Below are positions 53,181 through 64,000 of a stretch of 64,000 nucleotides of DNA, in pieces; position 1 is the first letter of the stretch, and each line of letters opens with the position of its first letter. A program made the position numbers and the translations under genes. The DNA comes from Fasciola hepatica (taxonomy: Eukaryota; Platyhelminthes; Trematoda; Plagiorchiida; Fasciolidae): NCBI GenBank assembly GCA_948099385.1, contig CANUEZ040000205.1, positions 2,232,001 through 2,296,000 of the forward strand, in the 5' to 3' direction. The notes under the pieces were generated by a model, which did no database searches, was not told the DNA's origin, and saw only the letters and a list, made by a program, of their open reading frames with translations.

Positions 53181-53205
53181 GACTATTTTATGTAAGAATA
53201 GATTT
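53181..53205 (+). other. Spacer without pentamers, duplicated at 54,061
   Basis: GACTATTTTATGTAAGAATA replaces the pentamer run, preceded by an A-rich right end (GCAATTAAAAAATAG). The same arrangement with one or two changes is found 882 bp later near 54,061, so it was copied as part of the local dimer. Confidence 0.75.
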
Positions 53206-56200
53206 GTATAATATGATTGATCATGCTGGTTGAACAATCAACTGAACATTGAAATCCATGGAAGCACTCACTGTACAGCTGTTTCATCCTTGTTCGGACT
53301 CGACTCATCAGCATTGCACATCGACCGAGCAACCACGGGGACTCCAACAACCGCTGAACCATTGTGAATCGAACAACTTAACAACACAAGGCTATCCGCG
53401 ATGGCTATCAACGCTTTGTTCAACATCTACACTACATCATATAGCACCGGTCCGAAACTGGATTCAAATTTGAATGGGAACAACCAGCTTCGCGCACACC
53501 GATCGACTTCTATGATGGATGACTTCTCTGTAGGGGCCTAAGTACAACCAACGCATTCCCAAATGAAAAACCTACACAGCTTCCTTACTATGCATGCAAT
53601 TGATTAGTAGTAGGAGATTAGATTAAATTAGAATAGATTTGTATAAATTTGTATAATATGATTGATCATGCAGCTTGAACGCTCAACTGAGAATTGAAAT
53701 CCATGGAAGCACTCAGTGTACAGCTGTTTCATCCTTGTTCGGACTCGACTCATCACCAGTGCACATCGACCGAGCAACCACGGGCACTCCAACAACCGCT
53801 GAACCATTGTGAATCGAACAACTTAACAACACAAGGCTATCCGGGATCGCTATCAACGCTTTGTTCAACATCTACACTACATCATATATAGCACCCTTCG
53901 AAAACTGGCTTCAAATTTGAATGGTAAGAACCAGCTTCGCGAACACCGATCGACTCCTATGATGGATGAGTTCTCTGTAAGGGACTAAGTACAACCAACG
54001 CATTCCCAAATGATAAACCTACACAGCTTCCTTACTTTGCATGCAAATAAAAAATAGTAGGAGACTACTTTATGTAAGAATAGATTTGTATAATATGATT
54101 GATCATGCAGGTTGAACAATCAACTGAACATTGAAATCCATGGAAGCACTCACTGTACAGCTGTTTCATCCTTGTTCGGACTCGACTCATCAGCATTGCA
54201 CATCGACCGAGCAACCACGGGGACTCCAACAACCGATGAACCATTGTGAATCGAACAACTTAACAACACAAGGCTATCCGGGATGGCTATCAACGCTTTG
54301 TTCAACATCTACACTACATCATATAGCACTGTTCCCAAACTGGCTTCAAATTTGAATGGTAACAACCAGCTTCGCGCACACCGATCGACTCCTATGATGG
54401 ATGACTTCTCTGTAGGGGCCTAAGTACAACCAACGCATTCCCAAGTGATAAACCTACACAGCTTCCTTACTATGCATGCAATTGATTAGTAGTAGGAGAT
54501 TAGATTAGATTAGATTAGATTAGATTTGTATAATATGATTGATCATGCAGCTTGAACGCTCAACTGAGCATTGAAATCCATGGAAGCACTCACTGTACAG
54601 CTGTTTCATCCTTGTTCGGACTCGTCTCATCAGCAGTTGACATCGACTGAGCAACAACGTGCACTCCAACAACCGCTGAACCATTGTGAATCGAACAACT
54701 TAACAACACAAGGCTATCCGGGATGCCTATCAACGCTTTGTTCAACAACTACACTACATCATATAGCACCCTTCCCAAACTGGCTTCAAATTTGAATGGT
54801 AACAACCAGCTTCGCGCACACCGATCGACTCCTATGATGGATGACTTCTCTGTAGGGGCCTAAGTACAACCAACGCATTCCCAAATGAACAACCTACACA
54901 GCTTCCTTACTATGCATGCAATTGATTAGAAGTAGGAGATTAGATTAGAATACATTAGATTAGTTTAGAAAAGGTTTGTATAATGTGATTGATCATGCAG
55001 CTTGAACGCTCAACTGAGCATTGAAATCCATGGAAGCACTCACTGTACAGCTGTTTCATCCTTGTTCGGACTCGACTCATCAGCAGTGCACATCGACCGA
55101 GCAACCACGGGCACTCCAACAACCGCTGAACCATTGTGAATCGAACAACTTAACAACACAAGGCTATCCGCGATGGCTATCAACGCTTTGTTCAACATCT
55201 ACACTACATCATATAGCACCCTTCCCAAACTGGCTTCAAATTTCAATGGTAACAACCAGCTTCGCGCACACCGATCGACTCCTATGATGGATGAATTCTC
55301 TGTAGGGGCCTAAGTACAACCAACGCATTCCCAAATGATAAACCTTCACAGCTTCCTTACTATGCATGCAATTGATTAGTAGTAGGTGAATAGATTAGAT
55401 TAGAATAAATTTGTATAAAATGATAGATCATGCAGTTTGAACGCTCAACTGAGCATTGAAATCCATGGAAGCACTCAGTGTACAGCTGTTTCATCCTTGT
55501 TCGGACTCGACTCATCAGCATTGCACATCGACCGAGCAACCACGGGCACTCCAACAACCGATGAACCATTGTGAATCGAACAACTTAACAACACAAGGCC
55601 ATCCGGGATCGCTATCAACGCTTTGTTCAACATCTACACTACATCATATAGCACCCTTCCCAAACTGGCTTCAAATTTCAATGGTAACAACCAGCTTCGC
55701 GCATACCGGTCCACTTTTATGATGGATGAATTCTCCGTAGGGGCATAATTACAACCAACGCATTACCAAATGATAAACCTACACAGCTTCCTTACTATGC
55801 ATGCAATTGATTAGTAGTAGGAGATTAGCTTAGATTAGAATAGATTTGTATAGATTTGTATAATATGATTGATCATGCAGCTTGAACGCTCAACTGAGCA
55901 TTGAAATCCATGGAAGCACTCAGTGTACAGCTGTTTCATCCTTGTTCGGACTCGACTCATCAGCAGTGCACATCGACCGAGCAACCACGGGCACTCCAAC
56001 AACCGCTGAACCATTGTGAATCGAACAACTTAACAACACAAGGCTATCCGGGATCGCTATCAACGCTTTGTTCAACATCTACACTACATCATATAGCACC
56101 GTTCCCAAACTGGCTTCAAATTTGAATGGTAACAACCAGCTTCGCGCACACCGATCGACTCCTATGATGGATGACTTCTCTGTAGGGGCCTACGTACAAC

Positions 56201-56704
56201 CAACGCATTCCCAAATGATGAACCTACTCAGCTTCCTTACTATGCATGCAATTGATTAGAAGTAGGAGATTAGATTAGATAAGATTAGAATAGATTTGTA
56301 TAATATGATTGATCATGCAGCTTGAACGCTCAACTGAGCATTGAAATCCATGGAAGCACTCAGTGTACAGCTGTTTCATCCTTGTTCGGACTCGACTCAT
56401 CAGCAGTTCACATCGACTGAGCAACAACGGGCACTCCAACAACCGCTGAACCATTGTGAATCGAACAACTTAACAACACAAGGCTATCCGGGATCGCTAT
56501 CAACGCTTTGTTCAACAGCTACATTACATCATATAGCACACTTCCCAAACTGGCTTCAAATTTGAATGGTAACAACCAGCTTCGCGCACACCGGTCCACT
56601 TTTATGATAGATGTCTTCTCCGTAGGGGCATAATTACGACCAACGCATTCCCAAATGATAAACCTACACAGCTTCCTTACTATGCATGCAATTGATTAAT
56701 AGTA

Positions 56705-56730
56705 CAAAACCGCCTAATATTAGAAAAATT
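56705..56730 (+). other. Spacer without pentamers, family of three
   Basis: CAAAACCGCCTAATATTAGA replaces the pentamer run. Related versions with CAAAACTGCTTAATAT stand near 57,579 and 59,340, the last two being HOR-E partners. The change from CCGCC to CTGCT shows that the HOR-E pair is the closer one. Confidence 0.75.
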
Positions 56731-57389
56731 TGTATAAGATGTTTGATCATGCAGCTTGAACAATCAACTGAACATTGAAATCCATGGAAGCACTCACTGT
56801 ACAGCTGTTTCATCCTTGTTCGGACTCGACTCATCAGCATTGCACATCGACCGAGCAACCACGGGCACTCCAACAACCGATGAACCATTGTGAATCGAAC
56901 AACTTAACAACACAAGGCTATCCGGGATCGCTATCAACGCTTTGTTCAACATCTACACTACATCATATAGCACCCTTCCCAAACTGGCTTCAAATTTGAA
57001 TGGTAACAACCAGCTTCGCGCATACCGGTCCACTTTTATGATGGATGAATTCTCCGTAGGGGCATAATTACAACCAACGCATTACCAAATGATAAACCGA
57101 CACAGCTTCCTTACTATGCATGCAATTGATTAGAAGTAGGAGATTAGATTAAATTAGATTAGAATAGATTTGTATAATATGATTGATCATGCAGCTTGAA
57201 CGCTCAACTGAGCATTGAAATCCATGGAAGCACTCACTGTACAGCTGTTTCATCCTTGTTCGGACTCGTCTCATCAGCAGTTCACATCGACTGAGCAACA
57301 ACGGGCACTCCAACAACCGCTGAACCATTGTGAATCGAACAACTTAACAACACAAGGCTATCCGGGATCGCTATCAACGCTTTGTTCAA

Positions 57390-59151
57390 CATCTACATTA
57401 CATCATATAGCACACTTCCCAAACTGGCTTCAAATTTGAATGGTAACAACCAGCTTCGCGCACACCGGTCCACTTTTATAATAGATGACTTCTACTTAGG
57501 GGCATAATTACGACCAACGCATTCCCAAATGATAAACCTACACAGCTTCCTTACTATGCATGCAATTGATTAGTAGTACAAAACTGCTTAATATGAGAAT
57601 AGATTTGTAGAATATGTTTGATCATGCAGCTTGAACGCTCAACTGAGCATTGAAATCCATGGAAGCACTCACTGTACAGCTGTTTCATCCTTGTTCGGAC
57701 TCGACTCATCAGCATTGCACATCGACCGAGCAACCACGGGCACTCCAACAACCGCTGAACCATTGTGAATCGAACAACTTAACAGCACAAGGCTATCCGG
57801 GATCGCTATCAACGCTTTGTTCAACATCTACACTACATCATATAGCACCCTTCCCAAACTGGCTTCAAATTTGAATGGTAACAACCAGCTTCGCGCACAC
57901 CGATCGACTCCTATGATGGATGACTTCTCTGTAGGGGCCTAAGTACAACCAACGCATTCCCAAGTGATAAACCTACACAGCTTCCTTACTTTGCATGCAA
58001 TTGATTAGTAGTGGGAGATTAGATTAGATTAGATTAGATTAGATTTGTATAATATCATTGATCATGCAGCTTGAACGCTCAACTGAGCATTGAAATCCAT
58101 GGAAGCACTCACTGTACAGCTGTTTCATCCTTGTTCGGACTCGACTCATCAGCATTGCACATCGACCGAGCAACCACGGGCACTCCAACAACCGCTGAAC
58201 CATTGTGAATCGAACAACTTAACAACACAAGGCTATCCGGGATCGCTATCAACGCTTTGTTCAACATCTACACTACATCATATGTAGCACCCTTCCCAAA
58301 CTGGCTTCGAAGGTGAATGGTAACAACCAGCTTCGCGCACACCGATCGACTCCTATGATGGATGACTTCTCTGTAGGGGCCTACGTACAACCAACGCATT
58401 CCCAAATGATAAACCTACTCAGCTTCCTTACTATGCATGCAATTGATTAGAAGTAGGAGATTAGATTAGATTAGATTAGAATAGATTTGTATAATATGAT
58501 TGATCATGCAGCTTGAACGCTCAACTGAGCATTGAAATGCATGGAAGCACTCACTGTACAGCTGTTTCATCCTTGTTCGGACTCGTCTCATCAGCAGTTC
58601 ACATCGACTGAGCAACCACGGGGACTCCAACAACCGCTGAACCATTGTGAATCGAACCACTTAACAACACAAGGCTATCCGGGATGGCTATCAACGCTTT
58701 GTTCAACATCTACACTACATCATATAGCACCCTTCCCAAACTGGCTTCAAATTTGAATGGTAACAACCAGCTTCGCGCACACCGATCGACTCCTATGACG
58801 GATGACTTCTCTGTAGGGGCCTAAGTACAACCAACGCATTCCCAAATGATAAACCTACACAGCTTCCTTACTATGCATGCAATTGATTAGTAGTAGGAGA
58901 TTAGATTAGATTAGATTAGATTAGAATAGATTTGTATAATATGATTGATCATGCAGCTTGAACGCTCAACTGAGCATTGAAATCCATGGAAGCACTCACT
59001 GTACAGCTGTTTCATCCTTGTTCGGACTCGACTCATCAGCAGTGCACATCGACGGAGCAACCACGGGGACTCCAACAACCGCTGAACCATTGTGAATCGA
59101 ACAACCTAACAACACAAGGCTATCCGGGATCGCTATCAACGCTTTGTTCAA
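57390..59151 (+). repeat. HOR-E copy 1 (4 units, 1,762 bp)
   Basis: The copy runs from the second half of unit 57215 through unit starts 57650, 58090 and 58532 to the middle of unit 58977. Markers are CTACATTACATC with CATATAGCACACTTCC, CCGGTCCACTTTTATAATAG, the CAAAACTGC spacer with TTTGTAGAATATG, CTTCGAAGGTGAATGG near 58,307, TATAATATCATTG, and GCAGTTCACATCGACTGAGC. Each recurs 1,762 bp later. Confidence 0.93.
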
Positions 59152-60890
59152 CATCTACATTACATCATATAGCACACTTCCCAAACTGGCTTCAAATTTG
59201 AATGGTAACAACCAGCTTCGCGCACACCGGTCCACTTTTATAATAGAAGACTTCTACTTAGGGGCATAATTACGACCAACGCATTCCCAAATGATAAACC
59301 TACACAGCTTCCTTACTATGCATGCAATTGATTAGTAGTACAAAACTGCTTAATATTAGAATAGATTTGTAGAATATGTTTGATCATGCAGCTTGAACGC
59401 TCAACTGAGCATTGAAATCCATGGAAGCACTCACTGTACAGCTGTTTCATCCTTGTTCGGACTCGACTCATCAGCATTGCACATCGACCGAGCAACCACG
59501 GGCACTCCAACAACCGCTGAACCATTGTGAATCGAACAACTTAACAACACAAGGCTATCCGGGATCGCTATCAACGCTTTGTTCAACATCTACACTACAT
59601 CATATAGCACCCTTCCCAAACTGGCTTCAAATTTGAATGGTAACAACCAGCTTCGCGCACACCGATCGACTCCTATGATGGATGACTTCTCTGTAGGGGC
59701 CTAAGTACAACCAACGCATTCCCAAGTGATAAACCTACACAGCTTCCTTACTTTGCATGCAATTGATTAGTAGTGGGAGATTAGATTAGATTAGATTAGA
59801 ATAGATTTGTATAATATCATTGATCATGCAGCTTGAACGCTCAACTGAGCATTGAAATCCATGGAAGCACTCACTGTACAGCTGTTTCATCCTTGTTCGG
59901 ACTCGACTCATCAGCAGTGCACATCGACCGAGCAACCACGGGCACTCCAACAACCGCTGAACCATTGTGAATCGAACAACTTAACAACACAAGGCTATCC
60001 GGGATCGCTATCAACGCTTTGTTCAACATCTACACTACATCATATGTAGCACCCTTCCCAAACTGGCTTCGAAGGTGAATGGTAACAACCAGCTTCGCGC
60101 ACACCGATCGACTCCTATGATGGATGACTTCTCTGTAGGGGCCTACGTACAACCAACGCATTCCCAAATGATGAACCTACTCAGCTTCCTTACTATGCAT
60201 GCAATTGATTAGAAGTAGGAGATTAGATTAGATTAGATTAGAATAGATTTGTATAATATGATTGATCATGCAGCTTGAACGCTCAACTGAGCATTGAAAT
60301 GCATGGAAGCACTCACTGTACAGCTGTTTCATCCTTGTTCGGACTCGTCTCATCAGCAGTTCACATCGACTGAGCAACCACGGGGACTCCAACAACCGCT
60401 GAACCATTGTGAATCGAACCACTTAACAACACAAGGCTATCCGGGATGGCTATCAACGCTTTGTTCAACATCTACACTACATCATATAGCACCCTTCCCA
60501 AACTGGCTTCAAATTTGAATGGTAACAACCAGCTTCGCGCACACCGATCGACTCCTATGACGGATGACTTCTCTGTAGGGGCCTAAGTACAACCAACGCA
60601 TTCCCAAATGATAAACCTACACAGCTTCCTTACTATGCATGCAATTGATTAGTAGTAGGAGATTAGATTAGATTAGATTAGATTAGAATAGATTTGTATA
60701 ATATGATTGATCATGCAGCTTGAACGCTCAACTGAGCATTGAAATCCATGGAAGCACTCACTGTACAGCTGTTTCATCCTTGTTCGGACTCGACTCATCA
60801 GCAGTGCACATCGACGGAGCAACCACGGGGACTCCAACAACCGCTGAACCATTGTGAATCGAACAACCTAACAACACAAGGCTATCCGGG
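59152..60890 (+). repeat. HOR-E copy 2 (4 units)
   Basis: Unit starts are 59412, 59852, 60294 and the first half of 60739. The rare GACGGAGCAACC state (59,050; 60,812) is among the shared markers. Differences are few, for example CAGCAGTGC against CAGCATTGC in the second unit and AATGATGAAC against AATGATAAAC near 60,170. Similarity ends inside unit 60739 near GGATGGCT, which copy 1 has as GGATCGCT. Confidence 0.93.
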
Positions 60891-63800
60891 ATGGCTATCA
60901 ACGCTTTGTTCAACATCTACACTACACCATATATAGCACCCTTCCCAAACTGGCTTCAAATTTGAATGGTAACAACCAGCTTCGCGCACACCGATCGACT
61001 CCTATGATGGATGAATTCTCTGTAGTGGCCTATGTACAACCAACGCATTCCCAAATGATAAACCTACACAGCTTCCTTACTATGCATGCAATTGATTAGT
61101 AGTGGGAGATTAGATTAGATTAGATTAGATTAGATTAGATTATAATAGATTTGTATATTGTGATTGATCATGCAGCTTGAACGCTCAACTGAGCATTGAA
61201 ATGCATCTAAGCACTCACTGTACAGCTGTTTCATCCTTGTTCGGACTCGTCTCATCAGCAGTGCACATCGACCGAGCAACCACGGGGACTCCAACAACCG
61301 CTGAACCATTGTGAATCGAACAACTTAACAACACAAGGCTATCCGGGATCGCTATCAACGCTTTGTTCAACATCTACACTACATCATATAGCACCCTTCC
61401 CAAACTGGCTTCGAAGGTGAATGGTAACAACCAGCTTCGCGCACACCGATCGACTCCTATGATGGATGAATTCTCTGTAGGGGCCTACGTACAACCAACG
61501 CATTCTTAAATGATAAACCTACTCAGCTTCCTTACTATGCATGCAATTGATTAGAAGTAGGAGATTAGATTAGATTAGATTAGAATAGATTTGTATTATA
61601 TGATTGTTCATGCTGCTTGAACGCTCAACTGAGCATTGAAATCCATGGAAGCACTCACTGTACAGCTGTTTCATCCTTGTTCGGACTCGACTCATCAGCA
61701 GTGCACATCGACCGAGCAACCACGGGCACTCCAACAACCGCTGAACCATTGTGAATCGAACAACTTAACAACACAAGGCTATCCGGGATGCCTATCAACG
61801 CTTTGTTCAACATCTACACTACATCATATAGCACCCTTCCCAAACTGGCTTCAAATTTGAATGGTAACAACCAGCTTCGCGCACACCGATCGACTCCTAT
61901 GATGGATGACTTATCTGTAGGGGCCTAAGTACAACCAACGCATTCCCAAATGATAAACCTACACAGCTTCCTTACTATGCATGCAATTGATTAGTAGTAG
62001 GAGATTAGATTAGATTAGATTAGATTAGATTAGAATAGATTTGTATAATATGATTGATCATGCAGCTTGAACGCTCAACTGAGCATTGAAATCCATGGAA
62101 GCACTCAGTGTACAGCTGTTTCATCCTTGTTCGGACTCGACTCATCAGCAGTGCACATCGACCGAGCAACCAAGGGTACTCCACCAACCGCTGAACCATT
62201 GTGAATCAAACAACTTAACAACACAAGGCTATCCGCGATGGCTATCAACACTTTGTTCAACATCTACACTACATCATATAGCACCGGTTCGAAACTGGCT
62301 CCAAATTTGAATGGTAACAACCAGCTTCGCGCACACCGATCGACTCCTATGATGGATGACTTCTCTGTAGTGGCCTATGTACAACCAACGCATTCCCAAA
62401 TGATAAACCTACACAGCTTCCTTACTATGCATGCAATTGATTAGTAGTAGGAGATTAGATTAGATTAGATTAGATTAGAATAGATTTGTATAATATGATT
62501 GATCATGCAGCTTGAACGCTCAACTGAGCATTGAAATCCATGAAAGCACTCACTGTACAGCTGTTTCATCCTTGTTCGGACTCGACTCATCAGCAGTGCA
62601 CATCGACCGAGCAACCACGGGCACTCCAACAACCGCTGAACCATTGTGAATCGAACAACTTAACAACACAAGGCTATCCGCGATGGCTATCAACGCTTTG
62701 TTCAACATCTACACTACATCATATAGCACCCTTCCCAAACTGGCTTCAAATTTCAATGGTAACAACCAGCTTCGCGCACACCGATCGACTCCTATGATGG
62801 ATGAATTCTCTGTAGGGGCCTAAGTACAACCAACGCATTCCCAAATGATAAACCTACACAGCTTCCTTACTATGCATGCAATTGATTAGTAGTAGGTGAA
62901 TAGATTAGATTAGAATAAATTTGTATAATATGATAGATCATGCAGTTTGAACGCTCAACTGAGCATTGAAATCCATGGAAGCACTCACTGTACAGCTGTT
63001 TCATCCTTGTTCGGACTCGACTCATCAGCATTGCACATCGACCGAGCAACCACGGGGACTCCAACAACCGGTGAACCATTGTGAATCGAACAACTTAACA
63101 ACACAAGGCCATCCGAGATCGCTATCAACGCTTTGTTCAACATCTACACTACATGATTTAGCACACTTCCCAAACTGGCTTCAAATTTGAATGGTAACAA
63201 CCAGCTTCGCGCACACCGATCGACTCCTATGATGGATGACTTCTCTGTAGGGGCCTAAGTACAACCAACGCATTTCCAAATGATAAACCTACACAGCTTC
63301 CTTACTATGCATGCAATTGATTAGTAGTAGGAGATTAGATTAGATTAGATTAGATTAGATTAGAACAGATTTGTATAATATGGTTGATCATGCAGCTTGA
63401 ACGCTCAACTGAGCATTGAAATCCATGGAAGCACTCACTGTACAGCTGTTTCATCCTCTAAGGGACTCGACTCATCAGCATTGCACATCGACCGAGCCCA
63501 CACGGGCACTCCAACAACCGCTGAACCATTGTGAATCGAACAACTTAACAACACAAGGCTGTCCGGGATGGCTATCAACGCTTTGTTCAACATCTACACT
63601 ACATCATATAGCACCCTTCCCAAACTGGCTTCAAATTTGAATGGTAACAACCAGCTTCGCGCACACCGATCAACTCCTATGATGGATGACTTCTCTGTAG
63701 AGGCCTAAGTACAACCAACGCATTCCCAAATGATAAACCTACACAGCTTCCTTACTATGCATGCAATTGATTAGTAGTAGGAGATTAGATTAGATTAGAT

Positions 63801-64000
63801 TAGATTAGATTAGAATAGATTTGTATAATATGATTGATCATGCAGCTTGAACGCTCCACTGAGCATTGAAATGCATGGAAGCACTCAGTGTACAGCTGTT
63901 TCATCCTTGTTCGGACTCGACTCATCACCAGTGCACATCGACCGAGCAACCACGGGCACTCCAACAACCGCTGAACCATTGTGAATCGAACAACTTAACA
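60891..64000 (+). repeat. Mixed satellite units, right segment
   Basis: Unit starts after 60739 are 61196, 61636, 62086, 62531, 62966, 63416 and 63866 (the last is cut by the window end). Unit 61196 lacks the ATG (ATGCATCTAAGC) and shares CTTCGAAGGTGAATGG with HOR-E. Units 62531 and 62966 match 55021 and 55456 at a 7,510-bp offset, including the AGTAGGTGAATAG spacer and GCAGTTTGAACG. Unit 63416 carries the CTAAGGG block variant. The array continues beyond the window. Confidence 0.9.

Larger units (their letters stand above)
52297..57389 (+). repeat. Satellite segment with decayed or replaced spacers
   Basis: Unit starts are 52367, 52812, 53249, 53694, 54131, 54571, 55021, 55456, 55901, 56341, 56775 and 57215. 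Several spacers have no GATTA run. Units 52812/53249 are repeated by 53694/54131 at 882 bp (shared CATCACCAGTGC, CTTCGAAAACTGG, GACTATTTTATG or GACTACTTTATG spacers, TTGAACAATCAACTGAACAT). Units 55456 and 56775 share ACCGATGAACC and CCGGTCCACTTTTATG. Units 56341 and 57215 share CAGTTCACATCGACTGAGC and CTACATTACATC. Confidence 0.9.
1..64000 (+). repeat. Satellite array, ~446-bp unit, at least 144 units
   Basis: One tandem repeat family fills the window head-to-tail in a single orientation. The anchor TTGAAATCCATGG, or a one- or two-base variant, recurs 144 times; the first is at 95, the last at 63,866, and the mean spacing is about 446 bp (shortest 427, longest 540). No unrelated insertion, inversion or gap was seen. 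Both window ends lie inside the array, so its full size is unknown. Each unit is a ~400-bp core, usually differing from its neighbours by a few per cent, plus a GATTA pentamer run. The core contains invariant NcoI (CCATGG), BclI (TGATCA) and PvuI (CGATCG) sites in most copies, so digestion should give a ~446-bp ladder. The family is not one I recognise. A eukaryotic satellite is the only reasonable class; its chromosomal position (centromeric, subtelomeric, sex chromosome) is unknown. Confidence 0.98.

Noticed and set aside
52995..53237. An 80-codon minus-strand frame with a different start
   Set aside because: It only differs because the spacer at 53,181 lacks pentamers; the rest is antisense satellite core.
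15040..63079. Minus-strand open frames of 64-76 codons
   Set aside because: They overlap the same core in antisense, start at different places depending on unit variants, and run into the pentamer spacer. No family motif is seen.
95..63640. About 130 plus-strand open frames of 63-88 codons
   Set aside because: They are one frame repeated in a satellite. Many begin at TTG instead of ATG, several units carry stops, and common variants are non-synonymous or shift the end, so they are not annotated as genes.
1..64000. CRISPR array
   Set aside because: The period is about 446 bp, there are no short repeats with unique spacers, and no cas genes are present. The variable part is a pentamer microsatellite.

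Overview
The whole 64-kb window is one uninterrupted satellite DNA array. It is built from a single repeat family of about 446 bp, always in the same orientation. Using the anchor TTGAAATCCATGG (or its mutated form), I count 144 unit starts from position 95 to 63,866. That is 143 full periods averaging about 446 bp, with a range of 427 to 540 bp. Neither array edge is inside the window, and I see no gene, RNA gene, transposon, CRISPR array or unique sequence anywhere. The organism is almost certainly a eukaryote, because a large, fast-evolving, higher-order satellite is typical of heterochromatin, centromeric or subtelomeric DNA. CpG is abundant in the unit (16 counted by hand), so the germline DNA is probably not heavily CpG-methylated, which fits many invertebrates. 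I do not recognise the family and cannot name the species.

Each unit has two parts. One is a conserved core of about 400 bp. The other is a short variable run of the pentamer GATTA (TTAGA in another phase; TAATC on the minus strand). Most length differences between units are multiples of 5 bp from pentamer gain or loss, plus one recurrent 2-bp TA indel in the core. The short ORFs that recur on both strands are by-products of the repeat. They are changed by common non-synonymous variants, stops and the 2-bp indel, and I do not call them genes.

Layout: 1-6.7 kb, mixed units. 6.64-12.9 kb, a 5-unit higher-order repeat (HOR-A, about 2.19 kb, two full copies and one partial). 12.9-15.55 kb, mixed. 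15.55-24.46 kb, a 7-unit repeat (HOR-B, 3.12 kb) in three copies, the third lacking one unit, followed by an extra two-unit copy to 25.35 kb. 25.35-35.5 kb, mixed units with a dimer duplication at 33.3-35.1 kb. 35.56-38.2 kb, a 3-unit repeat (HOR-C, about 1.33 kb, two copies). 39.0-43.48 kb, an almost identical 5-unit duplication (HOR-D, 2,240 bp). 43.5-52.3 kb, a region with five greatly expanded GATTA tracts (90-130 bp). 52.3-57.4 kb, units whose pentamer spacer has decayed or been replaced. 57.4-60.9 kb, a 4-unit duplication (HOR-E, 1,762 bp). 60.9-64 kb, mixed units, two of which match units 7,510 bp upstream.

The interest lies in array dynamics: nested higher-order repeats, shuffling of spacers against cores, ectopic patches, and one pentamer expansion copied to five places. 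There are also weaker hints that each unit carries promoter-like elements (a TATA-like box; an A-box/B-box-like pair on the minus strand) and a tunable cluster of homeodomain-type TAATC sites. Whether the array is transcribed, centromeric or telomere-associated cannot be decided from sequence alone.
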